A stretch of DNA of 64,000 nucleotides, taken from the NCBI RefSeq assembly GCF_004564235.1, contig NZ_SOMN01000002.1, forward strand, positions 186,001-250,000. Reading direction: 5' to 3'. The stretch's first letter is position 1. Every line of letters begins with the position of its first letter. The position numbers and the translations under genes are program-made. Positions 17,507 to 26,642 of the stretch are shown piece by piece. Origin of the DNA: Cohnella luojiensis. Its GTDB lineage: Bacteria; Bacillota; Bacilli; Paenibacillales; Paenibacillaceae. Under the pieces are notes generated by a model. The model had not been told where the DNA came from, searched no databases, and worked only from the letters and a program-made list of their open reading frames with translations.

Positions 17507-18829
17507 ATGGATTTATTCAGCTTTCGCGAACAATCGGAGCCTCAAGCGAGATTGCTCGCCGATCGGATGCGTCCTGAGACGCTGGAGGATTATATCGGTC
17601 AGGATCACCTTATCGGTCAAGGAAAATTGCTTCGGAGGGCTATAGAAGGCGATGTTGTTTCATCGATTCTGCTATTCGGTCCTCCGGGCTGCGGTAAAAC
17701 GACGTTAGCGCATATTATTTCCAAGCAAACGAAGGGCGATTTCGTTCGGTTAAACGCGGTAGACGCGTCGGTGAAGGACGTTCGGGAGGTCATCGAGCAG
17801 GCGGAACGAAATAAGAGCATGTACGGGCGCAAGACGATTCTGTTCCTAGACGAGGTACACCGCTTCAATAGCGCAAGGCAAGATGCCCTTCTGCCTGCCG
17901 TTGAGCGCGGGATTATTATATTTATCGGGGCGACGACGGAAAACCCTTTCCACTCCGTCAACGGAGCATTGCTATCGCGTTCGACGCTGTTCCGTCTTGA
18001 GCCTCTTACGAAAGAGCACTCCATGCTGGCGATGCGTAGAGCGTTAGCGGATTCCTCTAAGGGGCTCGGGTTTATGAAGCTGTTTGCCGAGGAGGATGCT
18101 TTGGAGCATATCGCTTCGATGGCTAACGGCGATATCCGGCGTGCCTTGACGGCGTTGGAATTGGCCGCCGTTACGACACCATCGGAGCTTGACGGCACGG
18201 TTCGCTTGACGGTTGAGGTCGCGGAGGAATCCATACGACAGCCGACGGTTCAAGCAGACGAGTCAACGCAGTACGACGTGTTGTCGGCATTCCACAAAAG
18301 CGTAAGAGGCTCTAGCGATGCCGCTCTGTTCTGGTTCCTCTATGCGGTCGAGAAGCTTGGGATGGACCCTATGGTGTTCCTGCGGCGCTTGACGGTCGCA
18401 TGCAGCGAGGACATCGGGCTTGCCAACCCCCAGGCGATGGTTCAAGCCGTAAGCGCTATGGAAGCCTACCATAGAATTGGCTGGCCTGAATCCAAGTATA
18501 TCGTATCCCAAGCGATATTGTTCGCGGTGGAAAGTCCCAAATCCAACGCAATAGCGATTGCGATTGGCCGGATTATGGATTCGTTCGATGCCCTCAAATC
18601 CTCTGAGGTGCCTCTTCATCTAAGGGATGGGCACTATAGCGGCGCGAAGAAATTAGGACATGTCGGCTATCAATATCCGCACGATTATCCGGGACACTAC
18701 GTGGAACAGAATTATTTGCCGGACAAGCTGTCCTCCAAAGTGTTCTATGAAGCCACGGAGCAAGGCATGGAGGATAAAATCCGGCAGAACCAGCAAAAAC
18801 GCAGAGGGAAGAGCAAAAGGGAGCGTTAA
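17507..18829 (+). CDS. rarA: Replication-associated recombination protein A (AAA+ ATPase)
   Basis: 440 residues, full length. RarA (MgsA, YrvN) is a clamp-loader-like ATPase acting at stalled replication forks. Visible: N-terminal PLADRMRPETLEDYIGQDHL-type block (reads LLADRMRPETLEDYIGQDHL), Walker A GPPGCGKTT (about 60-68), Walker B LFLDEVHRF, sensor 1 IGATTENP and the C-terminal tetramerisation region with YQYPHDYPGHYV. In Bacillus it follows tcdA/yrvM; here the coat island has been inserted between them. GAAAGGCGGG precedes the ATG. Confidence 0.96.
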   Translation: MDLFSFREQSEPQARLLADRMRPETLEDYIGQDHLIGQGKLLRRAIEGDVVSSILLFGPPGCGKTTLAHIISKQTKGDFVRLNAVDASVKDVREVIEQAERNKSMYGRKTILFLDEVHRFNSARQDALLPAVERGIIIFIGATTENPFHSVNGALLSRSTLFRLEPLTKEHSMLAMRRALADSSKGLGFMKLFAEEDALEHIASMANGDIRRALTALELAAVTTPSELDGTVRLTVEVAEESIRQPTVQADESTQYDVLSAFHKSVRGSSDAALFWFLYAVEKLGMDPMVFLRRLTVACSEDIGLANPQAMVQAVSAMEAYHRIGWPESKYIVSQAILFAVESPKSNAIAIAIGRIMDSFDALKSSEVPLHLRDGHYSGAKKLGHVGYQYPHDYPGHYVEQNYLPDKLSSKVFYEATEQGMEDKIRQNQQKRRGKSKRER

Positions 18830-18879
18830 TTTTCGTTAAATACAGCTTGAAATCAACTTATATCGTTAGAATGGGGGAT

Positions 18880-19030
18880 ATAAGGCCTTTTCGTTCGAAA
18901 ATTCGGCATAGGTGGCAGGCTCACGGGAATAGAGATGGATACTACGGCGAATTACGGGGTCACCCGTCGTTTGACGGACTGCTCCAAACCGTCTAAGCTA
19001 TAGAAAAGCTATGCATCTTTATCAATTTAT
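18880..19030 (+). other. Unassigned, possibly structured leader before the CNNM/CorC gene
   Basis: Within the 233-base gap, GCATAG (18909-18914) could pair with CTATGC (19008-19013) as an outer helix. Inside are two exact hairpins: ACGGG-GTCA-CCCGT near 18955-18968, and CCGTC-GTTT-GACGG just after it. The layout resembles a cis-regulatory RNA, but it does not match the M-box, yybP or c-di-AMP motifs that I can recall. Confidence 0.35.
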
Positions 19031-19062
19031 TTATTATTGCTATTTTTCCATATATAAAGGAG

Positions 19063-20439
19063 GTGTACCTGTCCTCTCCTACTGGTGAGGATAGGGATTA
19101 TTTGGACGGTGACCCCTTTCCATTAAGCGTGGACTTGGTCTTGATTTTTGCTCTGGTGTTTCTTAATGGTTTTTTCGTTGCGGCAGAGTTTGCCATGGTT
19201 AAAGCGCGCGGATCAAGAATTGATACATTGGTGCAAGAAGGACACAAGAAAGCGAAAGTTGCTTCCCATTTGATGGAGCATCTGGATGCATTTTTGTCGG
19301 CCTGTCAGCTTGGAATCACGCTTACGTCGCTTGGACTTGGATGGATAGGCGAGCCGGCGATTGCGAGGATGCTCGAGCCCCTGTTCGAAGCCATGAATTT
19401 GAACGACAAGCTGGTACATCCTTTATCTTTCATCATTGGCTTTTCATTTATCACGGCGCTTCATATCATTCTCGGTGAATTGGCACCGAAATCGGTGGCC
19501 ATTCGCAAAGCCGAAATGGTGACGCTATGGACGGCTACCCCGCTGATCTTTTTCCGTAAAGTGATGAGTCCGTTTATCTGGATTCTTAACGGCATCGCAG
19601 GATTATTGCTTAAGCCATTCGGAATCGATACTTCGGAAGTCTCTTCCTCGGCCCATACGGAGGAGGAAATACGGATATTAGTGAAAGAGAGCCATAAGAG
19701 CGGGCTAATCGATAAGACGGAATTGACGCTTATGGATAATATTTTCGAATTCGCGGAGACGAACGCGCGCGAAATCATGATTCCCCGCACGGAGATGAGC
19801 TGCCTCTACGGCAATATGTCGTTCGAGGAGAACAAGAGCATAGCGCTCCGCGAGATGCATACGAGATATCCGGTTTGCGAGAAGGATAAGGATAATATCA
19901 TTGGCTTCGTTCATATCAAGGACTTGTTGAAAGCTTCGGACAATTCGATTCACGATATCCGGGAACTCATGCGTCCGATGACGACCGTGCCGGAAAGCAT
20001 GCCGATCAGCACGTTGCTCAAACTCATGCAGAAACGCAAATCGCAAATCGCGATTCTCATCGACGAATACGGCGGAACTTCAGGATTGGTTACGCTGGAA
20101 GATATCATGGAAGAAATCGTCGGAGAAATTCAGGATGAGTTCGATGAAGAACGTCCCGACGTGGAGAAGCGCGACGAGAACACGTATTCGATTAACGGGA
20201 TGATGCTGATCGAAGAAGTAAACAGCTTTTTCGGATTGGATATATCGACGGACGATTACGATACGATCGGCGGATGGATTTACTCTCAGATCGAGAATCC
20301 GCCGAAGAAAAATCAGTATGTCGTATCCGAAGACGGGTTCAGGTTCACGATAGAAGAGACGGATCATTTGCGAATATCCAGGGTAACCGTTACTCGGACG
20401 GAAGAATCGAACTGGGAGCCGCAGGCAGAGACCGGCTAA
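19063..20439 (+). CDS. CNNM/CorC-family membrane protein with CBS pair
   Basis: Up to 458 residues. Domains in order are DUF21/CNNM with about four membrane segments (residues 20-200; NGFFVAAEFAMVKARGSRI is diagnostic), a pair of CBS domains (about 215-345; MIPRTEMSCLYG and ILIDEYGGTSGLVTLEDIMEEIVGEI) and a CorC_HlyC domain at the C-terminus (about 360-445). Such proteins are linked to Mg/Co transport, often annotated as hemolysins. The start is uncertain: AAAGGAGG (19057-19063) overlaps GTG 19063, and CTG 19069 or TTG 19102 are alternatives. An unassigned leader lies upstream. Confidence 0.88.
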   Translation: MYLSSPTGEDRDYLDGDPFPLSVDLVLIFALVFLNGFFVAAEFAMVKARGSRIDTLVQEGHKKAKVASHLMEHLDAFLSACQLGITLTSLGLGWIGEPAIARMLEPLFEAMNLNDKLVHPLSFIIGFSFITALHIILGELAPKSVAIRKAEMVTLWTATPLIFFRKVMSPFIWILNGIAGLLLKPFGIDTSEVSSSAHTEEEIRILVKESHKSGLIDKTELTLMDNIFEFAETNAREIMIPRTEMSCLYGNMSFEENKSIALREMHTRYPVCEKDKDNIIGFVHIKDLLKASDNSIHDIRELMRPMTTVPESMPISTLLKLMQKRKSQIAILIDEYGGTSGLVTLEDIMEEIVGEIQDEFDEERPDVEKRDENTYSINGMMLIEEVNSFFGLDISTDDYDTIGGWIYSQIENPPKKNQYVVSEDGFRFTIEETDHLRISRVTVTRTEESNWEPQAETG

Positions 20440-20440
20440 A

Positions 20441-20488
20441 AAAAGGCTGTATAGGGATTGTAATTGACCCTATACAGCCTTTTTTTTG
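20441..20488. terminator. Bidirectional terminator between convergent genes
   Basis: GGCTGTATAGGG (20445-20456) pairs exactly with CCCTATACAGCC (20468-20479). It is flanked by a run of A on the left and of T on the right, so it can serve the CorC gene (+) and the MFS gene (-). Confidence 0.9.
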
Positions 20489-20492
20489 TTTA

Positions 20493-21653
20493 TTAAGCAT
20501 TGCCGCGACGCACATGCACTACCAGGAATCCGATCGCGCCTATTAAAGCGAAGATTGCGCCGGTCCGGAATACATAGCCAAGCCCAAAGGCATCGTACAG
20601 CCATCCTCCGAGAGTACCCGCGATTAATCCAGCCAAGCCTGACCATACGACGGCGAATACGGCTTGACCGGAGGAACGGTACTCATCGGGGATCAGAGCC
20701 TGTAGGCAGCGCAACGCCGTAATGTAGAAGATGGCGAAGGTAATGCTATGCATAGTTTGCACCGCGACCATCATCCAGGGTCCACTCGCGTAGCTAAGCA
20801 GACTCAATCGAATGACATAGAGGAAGCTTGCCACAGCCAGAAGAGGCAGCTCTCGGTACCGATGTCCGTATTTGGCAAGGAAGAAGAACATCGGGATCTC
20901 ACTGACCGCCGAAGCTAGCGAGGCATAACCGATGATGGAGTCGTTGGCCCCGAGATCTCTCATCGCAATGGAGAGAAAACCCTCGTTCATCCGATGCGCG
21001 ACAGAGACGATCATGATCAGCGCGAAAAAAGCAACGGTCTCTCGCTTGCGAAGAAGTCCCCATAACCCGCCGAATTCGAATTTTTTCAATGTCGCCTGGA
21101 AGTCTCCAATGAAAAAGGAGAAGATCATCGATACTCCTATCACGGAAAGGGCGAGAATGATGGTCAGGTCGGAGCCGTAAATTTTAAGCAAGTAACCGAA
21201 GGCAACCGCGCTAAGCGCATATCCGAGCGAACCGAACACTCGGATGGCAGGGAAGGTTCGGTTCATCTGATCCGCCGCGAGCAGGGACACGCTATCGAGC
21301 ATGGAGTTGATGGGCGTTTGGAATAGGTAGAACAACGCCATGATGGCCGCCATGATCCCGAATTCCTTCTGCGGTAACAATAAAGCCAGCGCAAGGATTT
21401 GGACGGTATAGAGCAGGGTGAGAATCCGGCGCAGGTTTTTCGTGCGGTCGCTTAGGATCCCTACGGCCAAATTCGATACGATCGATAATAAGGGACCGAC
21501 GGAATAGATAGCTCCTATCTGAAGCTTCGTATAGCCGAGGCTTTCGAAATATAGCGGGAAATAGGAGATGAGCAATACCATGGTTGCGTAATTCGAGAAT
21601 TGCATCGTACGCAACACGGTTAACTGGCCTCGCAATGAATGCGTTTTTTCCAT
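20493..21653 (-). CDS. MFS transporter (MFS_1-like/nucleoside-H+ type)
   Basis: 386 residues with about 12 hydrophobic segments. The N-terminal half has YFPLYFESLGYTKLQIGAIYSVGPL and the loop motif GILSDRTKNLRRIL (about residues 62-75), the cytoplasmic loop 2-3 signature of the major facilitator superfamily. The pattern fits the PPP/MFS_1-like group (B. subtilis YwbF type). Substrate unknown. It starts 35 bases after the MATE-type gene stops and is probably co-transcribed with it. The stop sits at a strong bidirectional terminator. Confidence 0.8.
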   Translation of the reverse strand: MEKTHSLRGQLTVLRTMQFSNYATMVLLISYFPLYFESLGYTKLQIGAIYSVGPLLSIVSNLAVGILSDRTKNLRRILTLLYTVQILALALLLPQKEFGIMAAIMALFYLFQTPINSMLDSVSLLAADQMNRTFPAIRVFGSLGYALSAVAFGYLLKIYGSDLTIILALSVIGVSMIFSFFIGDFQATLKKFEFGGLWGLLRKRETVAFFALIMIVSVAHRMNEGFLSIAMRDLGANDSIIGYASLASAVSEIPMFFFLAKYGHRYRELPLLAVASFLYVIRLSLLSYASGPWMMVAVQTMHSITFAIFYITALRCLQALIPDEYRSSGQAVFAVVWSGLAGLIAGTLGGWLYDAFGLGYVFRTGAIFALIGAIGFLVVHVRRGNA

Positions 21654-21688
21654 GAGGTGAAATCTCCTGTTCTTAAAGCAAATATCAG

Positions 21689-22987
21689 TTATTTAGCAGA
21701 ACGATGAGCGCGACGGAAAAGATAGGCTAGAAATACCAATTCGGCGATTACTCCGCCCGATTGCGCCAGGGAACCGAGTACGCCGTTCCAACCGGGCAGA
21801 ATCAATACGAGAACGATGATCGACAAAGCGGTTATGATGGCGTTAGCCAGCTGCGATCCGAACATAAGCTTGGTCTCGCCGTTTGCCATCACGATTCCGT
21901 TTAACGTATCTAGCCAAGGAAATACGAGCACGAACGGAAAAAATCCCCGCAAGGCATGAATGCAGGCATCCAATAAGTCGTCTTTGACTCCGAGAATGTG
22001 GGAGAACATCCAAGAGCCTATAGGAGTGAATGCCATTATCAACATCAGCAACGGCGGAATAAATCCCAGCGTTAACGTGAATTGGCGAACGAGAGCCGGA
22101 TGAGACTTTACGAACAACAACGCAATTTGATGAAAATAAGTAAAGAAGCCGAGAATGAGATTCATTAAGCTGCCGGCTACCGCGAACGAGGCTACGGCTA
22201 ACGTTCCTCTCTCCGTGGTTCCTAACAACGCGTTCAAGATCGGTAGCAGCCATACGACGATTAGGGAAGAATAGAGCAGCGGATTATAGAATGCCATTAC
22301 CTGTTTCGGCATCGTAATATCGCAATTTTCTTCCTTCTCCGGCATTTCCTTTAGCAGCCTGCTGGATTCCCACCAGCTAATAGAGGCTTCGATGATCATC
22401 CCGAAGACGAATATTATCGTTCCTTGCAGCGCGCTATCGACGCCCACGCGAAGGAAATACTGCGATAGGAAGAACATTCCGGCCAGCCGGAAGATCATCG
22501 CGATCGTCAGCCATCGCGTCCTCATCTTGTATATAATGACTCCTTGATATAAGCAACGGATTCCGGAGAAAACGGATAAGAACATCAGAGCATAATAGGC
22601 ATGCACCGCTTCCCTTTCGACAATGGGATCCGCCCCGTAAGCGCCTCCGAAAATCCAATGCCCGAACGGAGTGTAAGCGACCAATCCGCCGAATGCCAAG
22701 GCAGCTCCGAACACAAAGAAGCTGACCTTCCTAACGGCACGGAAAGAAATCCTGTCTCTCACGAGCGCGGAACAGGTTTGCCTGAACAGAACGGACGGTC
22801 TCTCCGTCACGACAAGCAAACTCATCGCCAAAGCGTAGCCCGCCAGAATAATCTCGGGGTTGCTCGATCTTGCCAAAGTACCGTTAATAATAACGTGAGA
22901 CAGATTAATGAGCAGTACGGAGATGCCCATGGGAATGAAAAATAGGAAAAGCCGTCTCAGCGAGACCGGCTCGATTTCTTTTGACAT
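21689..22987 (-). CDS. MATE-type multi-antimicrobial extrusion family transporter
   Basis: 432 residues with about 12 membrane segments. The N-terminus (LRRLFLFFIPMGISVLLINLSHVIINGTLARS) and repeated six-helix halves resemble the MATE/MVF flippase superfamily. No substrate-defining residues can be named. ATG 22987 has AAGGAGATCACG directly upstream; a longer frame from 23182 is not supported by a ribosome site. It is the first gene of a two-gene unit with the MFS transporter. Confidence 0.68.
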   Translation of the reverse strand: MSKEIEPVSLRRLFLFFIPMGISVLLINLSHVIINGTLARSSNPEIILAGYALAMSLLVVTERPSVLFRQTCSALVRDRISFRAVRKVSFFVFGAALAFGGLVAYTPFGHWIFGGAYGADPIVEREAVHAYYALMFLSVFSGIRCLYQGVIIYKMRTRWLTIAMIFRLAGMFFLSQYFLRVGVDSALQGTIIFVFGMIIEASISWWESSRLLKEMPEKEENCDITMPKQVMAFYNPLLYSSLIVVWLLPILNALLGTTERGTLAVASFAVAGSLMNLILGFFTYFHQIALLFVKSHPALVRQFTLTLGFIPPLLMLIMAFTPIGSWMFSHILGVKDDLLDACIHALRGFFPFVLVFPWLDTLNGIVMANGETKLMFGSQLANAIITALSIIVLVLILPGWNGVLGSLAQSGGVIAELVFLAYLFRRAHRSAK

Positions 22988-23171
22988 CGTGATCTCCTTA
23001 GATGCGTGATAACTTACCCCGTCCACCCAGATAGCTATCATTATAACAGATAATCGACGATATTCGGGGAACGATTTCGGACAACGATTCAGACAATAAT
23101 GCTGGATTTCACCGGTTCGAAATGATAAATTAGAGGATAATGCTTTCTTAAAGGTTCTAGGAGCGAGTAGG

Positions 23172-23525
23172 GTGGAGAACATGCGGGTGAAATCCGGGTG
23201 GCTGGATAGCCAGTTCGAATATAGCGAGCGGCACGGAATTGCAATTCCATGCCTGGATAGCGATTGGAATGAACTGAGTCTTGTACATCGGACCGCAATA
23301 CTTGCGAAATGGGAAATGATCCGTGGGAGTATCCCCGATCAAATCATGCGCTTTGAAGCTAAGATCAGGATCCGACAGCAGCAACTTTTCGAGGAAGACG
23401 ATTTCGCCGAGTCCTGTCGCATAAACGGCGATATCGCGGATCTTGCCAGCCGAATCAACGACCTGAATATTTGGTTTCGTACCCAACAAGACTTGGAAGA
23501 TAATTCCAAAATGCACGTCGGATAG
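23172..23525 (+). CDS. Hypothetical protein with UVR-like helical hairpin
   Basis: 117 residues from GTG 23172, or 114 from ATG 23181. I do not recognise a named family. The C-terminal half (residues about 55-110) has the spacing of a UvrB/UvrC-type helical hairpin: FEAKIRIRQQQLFEEDDFAESCRINGDIADLASRINDL. No membrane segment. It is 22 bases upstream of the terpene synthase gene and likely shares its transcript. A role in the terpenoid pathway would be speculation. Confidence 0.55.
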   Translation: MENMRVKSGWLDSQFEYSERHGIAIPCLDSDWNELSLVHRTAILAKWEMIRGSIPDQIMRFEAKIRIRQQQLFEEDDFAESCRINGDIADLASRINDLNIWFRTQQDLEDNSKMHVG

Positions 23526-23547
23526 AGCGAACCGGAGGCCAATTGAA

Positions 23548-24627
23548 ATGAAAAGCCGAACGCTGTTGGCGGGCCGGTCCCCTCGAGGACCGATTACGCT
23601 GATGAGAAGAGTGTATAAATATATTTTACCGGAGGTCCGCGCGGAACTGGGCCGATGGAGAATTCGGGCAAACGGCATACCGGACCCGGAGCTGCGCAAG
23701 CAAGCGCTGGACAGCATGAACGCGAAGCAGTTTCATTGCGAAGGCGGAGGGGTGTATGCGGCTGCCAATCTGGAGCAACGGCATATCTTGATTCCGCTGA
23801 TCGTGGCTCTTCAGACGATTAGCGATTACTTGGACAATCTGTGCGATCGCAGCACTTCCTTGGATCCGGGAGATTTTCGCCTGCTGCACCAAAGCATGCT
23901 CGACGCAGTCACACCGGAGGCGCAGGTATTAAATTATTACGCTTTGAGAGAAGAACAGGATGACGGGGGTTACCTCGCCGCCCTTGTGGCGCAGTGCAGG
24001 GACTCGATCGCGCAACTGCCCGCTTATCGCCATGTACAGAAGCATGTGATGGAGCTTGTGCAATTATATGGAGATTTGCAGGTGTACAAGCATATCTCCC
24101 ATTCGCAGCGAGAACCTGAGCTATTGAATTGGTGGGGGAAGCATGCCTCACGATATCCGCAATTGAAATGGAATGAATTCGCGGCAGCCGCGGGTTCGAC
24201 GCTCGGAGTGTTCATGTTGTTCTTGGCAGCAAGCGATCCAACTTTAGAAGCTGATCAAGCCGATGAAATAAGAAATCATTATTTTCCATCCATATGCGGA
24301 TTACATATTCTGCTCGACTACTTGATAGATCAAGCAGAAGATGAAATCGGCGGTGATTTGAACTTTTGCCGCTATTACGAAGATCAGCGAATTCTGAACG
24401 GCCGGATGGAGCTAATGGTTCAAGCAGCTAGGCAATCGGCAGACGAGCTTCCGTTCGGACACTTTCATCGGATGATCGTAGAGGGTCTAGTGGCGCTATA
24501 TCTATCGGATCCGAAGGTTCGGGATCAGATTGAAGTGCGGAAGACCGCTAAGCTTCTGATGAAGGGAAGTCCATGGACAAGGGTGTTTTTCTGGCTCAAT
24601 AGCCATTGGATAAGGAAGGCCATGTAA
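23548..24627 (+). CDS. ytpB: Tetraprenyl-beta-curcumene synthase (DUF2600)
   Basis: 359 residues, full length for DUF2600. B. subtilis YtpB converts heptaprenyl or tetraprenyl-type C35 diphosphate into tetraprenyl-beta-curcumene, the precursor of C35 sesquarterpenes, independently of the classical terpene synthase fold. Two Asp-rich motifs likely to bind Mg-diphosphate are visible: ISDYLDNLCDRS (about 92-103) and LLDYLIDQAEDE (about 252-263). A C-terminal KLLMKGSPWTRVFFWLNSHWIRK block follows. The partner squalene-hopene-type cyclase is not in this window. Confidence 0.9.
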   Translation: MKSRTLLAGRSPRGPITLMRRVYKYILPEVRAELGRWRIRANGIPDPELRKQALDSMNAKQFHCEGGGVYAAANLEQRHILIPLIVALQTISDYLDNLCDRSTSLDPGDFRLLHQSMLDAVTPEAQVLNYYALREEQDDGGYLAALVAQCRDSIAQLPAYRHVQKHVMELVQLYGDLQVYKHISHSQREPELLNWWGKHASRYPQLKWNEFAAAAGSTLGVFMLFLAASDPTLEADQADEIRNHYFPSICGLHILLDYLIDQAEDEIGGDLNFCRYYEDQRILNGRMELMVQAARQSADELPFGHFHRMIVEGLVALYLSDPKVRDQIEVRKTAKLLMKGSPWTRVFFWLNSHWIRKAM

Positions 24628-24655
24628 GAGCATTGATTATAGGAGGAATTCGGAA

Positions 24656-25624
24656 ATGAGCGCAGTAAAAAAAATAGCGGTACTGACAAGCGGTGGGGAT
24701 TCGCAAGGCATGAACGCGGCGGTACGAGCCGTCGTTAGAAGCGCGTTATATCGCGGACTTGAAGTATACGGCGTGCAGCGCGGTTACCAAGGCTTGCTGA
24801 ATCAAGACCTCAGGCCGATGGATTTGCGCAGCGTAGGCGATATTATTCAACGCGGCGGAACGATTCTGCAGACTGCCCGTTGCAAGGAGTTCATGACGGC
24901 CGAAGGCCAGCAGCGCGGGGCGGACGTTTTGCGCGAGCATGGCATAGACGGTCTAGTCGTCATCGGCGGCGATGGTTCCTATCAAGGAGCCAACAAGCTG
25001 AGCAAGCTTGGGATCAAGACGATGGGGTTGCCTGGCACGATCGATAACGACATTCCGTTTACCGACTTTACGATCGGATTCGATACGGCGGTGAGCATCG
25101 TTGTAGATGCTATCAATAAGCTGCGCGATACGATGACCTCCCATGAGAGATCTTCCGTCGTGGAAGTCATGGGCCGGCATTGCGGGGATATTGCTCTATA
25201 CGCGGGATTGGCAAGCGGCGCCGAAGCGATTATCGTTCCGGAGGTCCCTTTCGACATCAAGGATATTTCGCATCGAATGAAGGACAACTTCCAAAAGGGC
25301 AAACGGCACGGGATCGTTGTCGTGGCCGAGGGCGTATGCTCCGGGGAAGATGTGGCCAGGAACATTACGGAGCATAGCGGCATCGAACCGCGCGTAACCG
25401 TGCTTGGGCATATTCAGCGCGGGGGTTCGCCTACGCATAATGACCGGATTCTGGCGAGCCAACTAGCCGATTATGCCGTACAGCGCCTGCAAGAAGGCGA
25501 TTCGGGCAAAGGCATTGGAATTATGAAGGGCGAATTCGTAGCTACCGATATCGAGAAAGTGGTAACGACCAAGAAATCATTTAATTTGGATCTTTATAAT
25601 CTTGCATTAAGATTATCCCAATAA
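24656..25624 (+). CDS. pfkA: ATP-dependent 6-phosphofructokinase
   Basis: 322 residues. PfkA phosphorylates fructose 6-phosphate to fructose 1,6-bisphosphate. Seen: the ATP loop VLTSGGDSQGMNAAVRAVVR (9-28), the GGDGSY loop, the catalytic LPGTIDNDIPFTDFTIGFDTA (about 124-144; the Asp of TIDND is the base) and EVMGRHCGDIALYAGLA. AGGAGG precedes the ATG. Unlike in B. subtilis, pyk does not follow; a terminator stands right after the gene. Possible read-through from ytpB, 28 bases upstream. Confidence 0.97.
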   Translation: MSAVKKIAVLTSGGDSQGMNAAVRAVVRSALYRGLEVYGVQRGYQGLLNQDLRPMDLRSVGDIIQRGGTILQTARCKEFMTAEGQQRGADVLREHGIDGLVVIGGDGSYQGANKLSKLGIKTMGLPGTIDNDIPFTDFTIGFDTAVSIVVDAINKLRDTMTSHERSSVVEVMGRHCGDIALYAGLASGAEAIIVPEVPFDIKDISHRMKDNFQKGKRHGIVVVAEGVCSGEDVARNITEHSGIEPRVTVLGHIQRGGSPTHNDRILASQLADYAVQRLQEGDSGKGIGIMKGEFVATDIEKVVTTKKSFNLDLYNLALRLSQ

Positions 25625-25627
25625 AGG

Positions 25628-25680
25628 AAGGGACTGTGCAGGAAGACCGACCGGTCGTGCCTGCCCAGTCCCTTTATTAT
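25628..25680 (+). terminator. Intrinsic terminator after pfkA
   Basis: AAGGGACTG (25628-25636) and GCAGG (25638-25642) pair with CCTGC (25660-25664) and CAGTCCCTT (25666-25674). A TATTAT tail follows. Confidence 0.85.
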
Positions 25681-25705
25681 CGATCTAACGGGGAGATGAA
25701 ATAAA

Positions 25706-25906
25706 TTGTATTTATACAAACTGGAAGTTCAATTAGAAGATAAAGAAGTTGTTTTGATCGTCATGGGGGATTCCGACGAAGAGGTTATGCACGAGGCAGA
25801 GGTTCACATAAACAAGCATTTCATAATTCCGCCCTTTATTCGCGAGATTGTCTTGATCGAGAAACGTCGAGCCAATAAAGGCTCCGCTTACGTAATCGAA
25901 AAGTGA
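25706..25906 (+). CDS. Small DUF3906-like protein
   Basis: 66 residues from TTG 25706, with GGGGAGATG 8-9 bases upstream. The pattern MYLYKLEVQLEDKEV … FIREIVLIEKRR … GSAYVI fits a short conserved family of spore-formers that I associate with DUF3906. Function unknown; soluble. It ends 41 bases before the FMN reductase ATG and probably shares its transcript. Confidence 0.7.
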   Translation: MYLYKLEVQLEDKEVVLIVMGDSDEEVMHEAEVHINKHFIIPPFIREIVLIEKRRANKGSAYVIEK

Positions 25907-25947
25907 CTAATATGTATATAAAGTTATGGGAAGAGGTGGGAAACGCT

Positions 25948-26481
25948 ATGAAGATCGTTATTATTGCGGGAAGTAACCGCCGCGGCTCCACGAGCACGAA
26001 GATGTCGCGTTTTGTGTCGGCGAGATTGCAAGCCAGAGGGCATGCAGTCCAACTCTGGGATCTTTATGCGCAGCCTCTGCCCTTCTATGATCCCGATCAA
26101 GAGGCCCGGCCGGAATCGGCGACTCAACTCGCGGGACTTGTAGCGGAAGCGGATGCGATCGTACTCGCAACGCCCGAATATCATGGCAGCGTGTCGGGCG
26201 TCTTGAAGAATGCTCTGGATTATTTGGACGGCGATCACTTCAGTGGGAAAATGGTACTAGGCATCAGCTCGGCCGGCGGGGCCGTGGGCGTTAGCTCGCT
26301 GCAGCATTTGCAGGTCATTATTCGCAACGTTCATGGGATCAACTGCCCGGAGTGGATTTCCGCAGGCGGCGATCAAAGACGCTTCGACGAGAACGGTGAG
26401 CCGGTGCAAACTGCCGTTAAAGCTCGGGTGGAAAGAGTCCTGGATACCTTCATGGAACTATCAGGCAAGCTCAGGGCGTGA
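25948..26481 (+). CDS. NADPH-dependent FMN reductase-like flavoprotein
   Basis: 177 residues with a flavodoxin fold. The phosphate-binding loop GSNRRGSTSTKM (about 7-18) and ATPEYHGSVSGVLKNALDYL (about 76-95) are the family signature (YhdA/azoreductase-type NAD(P)H:FMN oxidoreductases). It probably reduces FMN or quinone-like or azo compounds with NAD(P)H. ATG 25948 has AAGAGGTGGG upstream; the longer frame from 25903 overlaps the preceding gene and lacks a site. Physiological substrate unknown. Confidence 0.85.
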   Translation: MKIVIIAGSNRRGSTSTKMSRFVSARLQARGHAVQLWDLYAQPLPFYDPDQEARPESATQLAGLVAEADAIVLATPEYHGSVSGVLKNALDYLDGDHFSGKMVLGISSAGGAVGVSSLQHLQVIIRNVHGINCPEWISAGGDQRRFDENGEPVQTAVKARVERVLDTFMELSGKLRA

Positions 26482-26493
26482 ATTGTGTCAATA

Positions 26494-26527
26494 AAGCTGA
26501 CGTTGAACTAACAACGTCAGCTTTTGT
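26494..26527 (+). terminator. Intrinsic terminator after the FMN reductase
   Basis: AAGCTGACGTTG (26494-26505) and CAACGTCAGCTT (26512-26523) form a perfect 12-bp stem with a 6-base loop and a T-tract. Confidence 0.92.
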
Positions 26528-26580
26528 ATGTAATTTGCCCTAGCGCGGAATCCTATTATCCATTATAATAGCGGTAGATA

Positions 26581-26614
26581 GAACATAATTTCAGACTCCC
26601 TGAACATAATTTCA
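26581..26614 (+). promoter_or_regulatory. Two DeoR-type operators before the nucleoside cluster
   Basis: GAACATAATTTCA occurs at 26581-26593 and again at 26602-26614, exactly 21 bases apart (two helix turns). The second copy, TGAACATAATTTCA, differs by one base from the core of the B. subtilis DeoR operator as I recall it (TGAACAAAATTTCA). A TATAAT at 26564-26569 lies just upstream, so bound DeoR could block initiation. DeoR itself is encoded immediately downstream, so autoregulation is likely, with deoxyribose 5-phosphate as the family inducer. Confidence 0.8.
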
Positions 26615-26642
26615 AAAATAAGCAGTTTGAATGGTGTGACTT

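Noticed and set aside
18880-19030. 6S RNA or M-box
   Set aside because: 6S is near rarA in Bacillus and M-boxes precede Mg transport genes, but neither the central-bubble layout of 6S nor the GTTAGGTGAGGCTCC M-box core is present.
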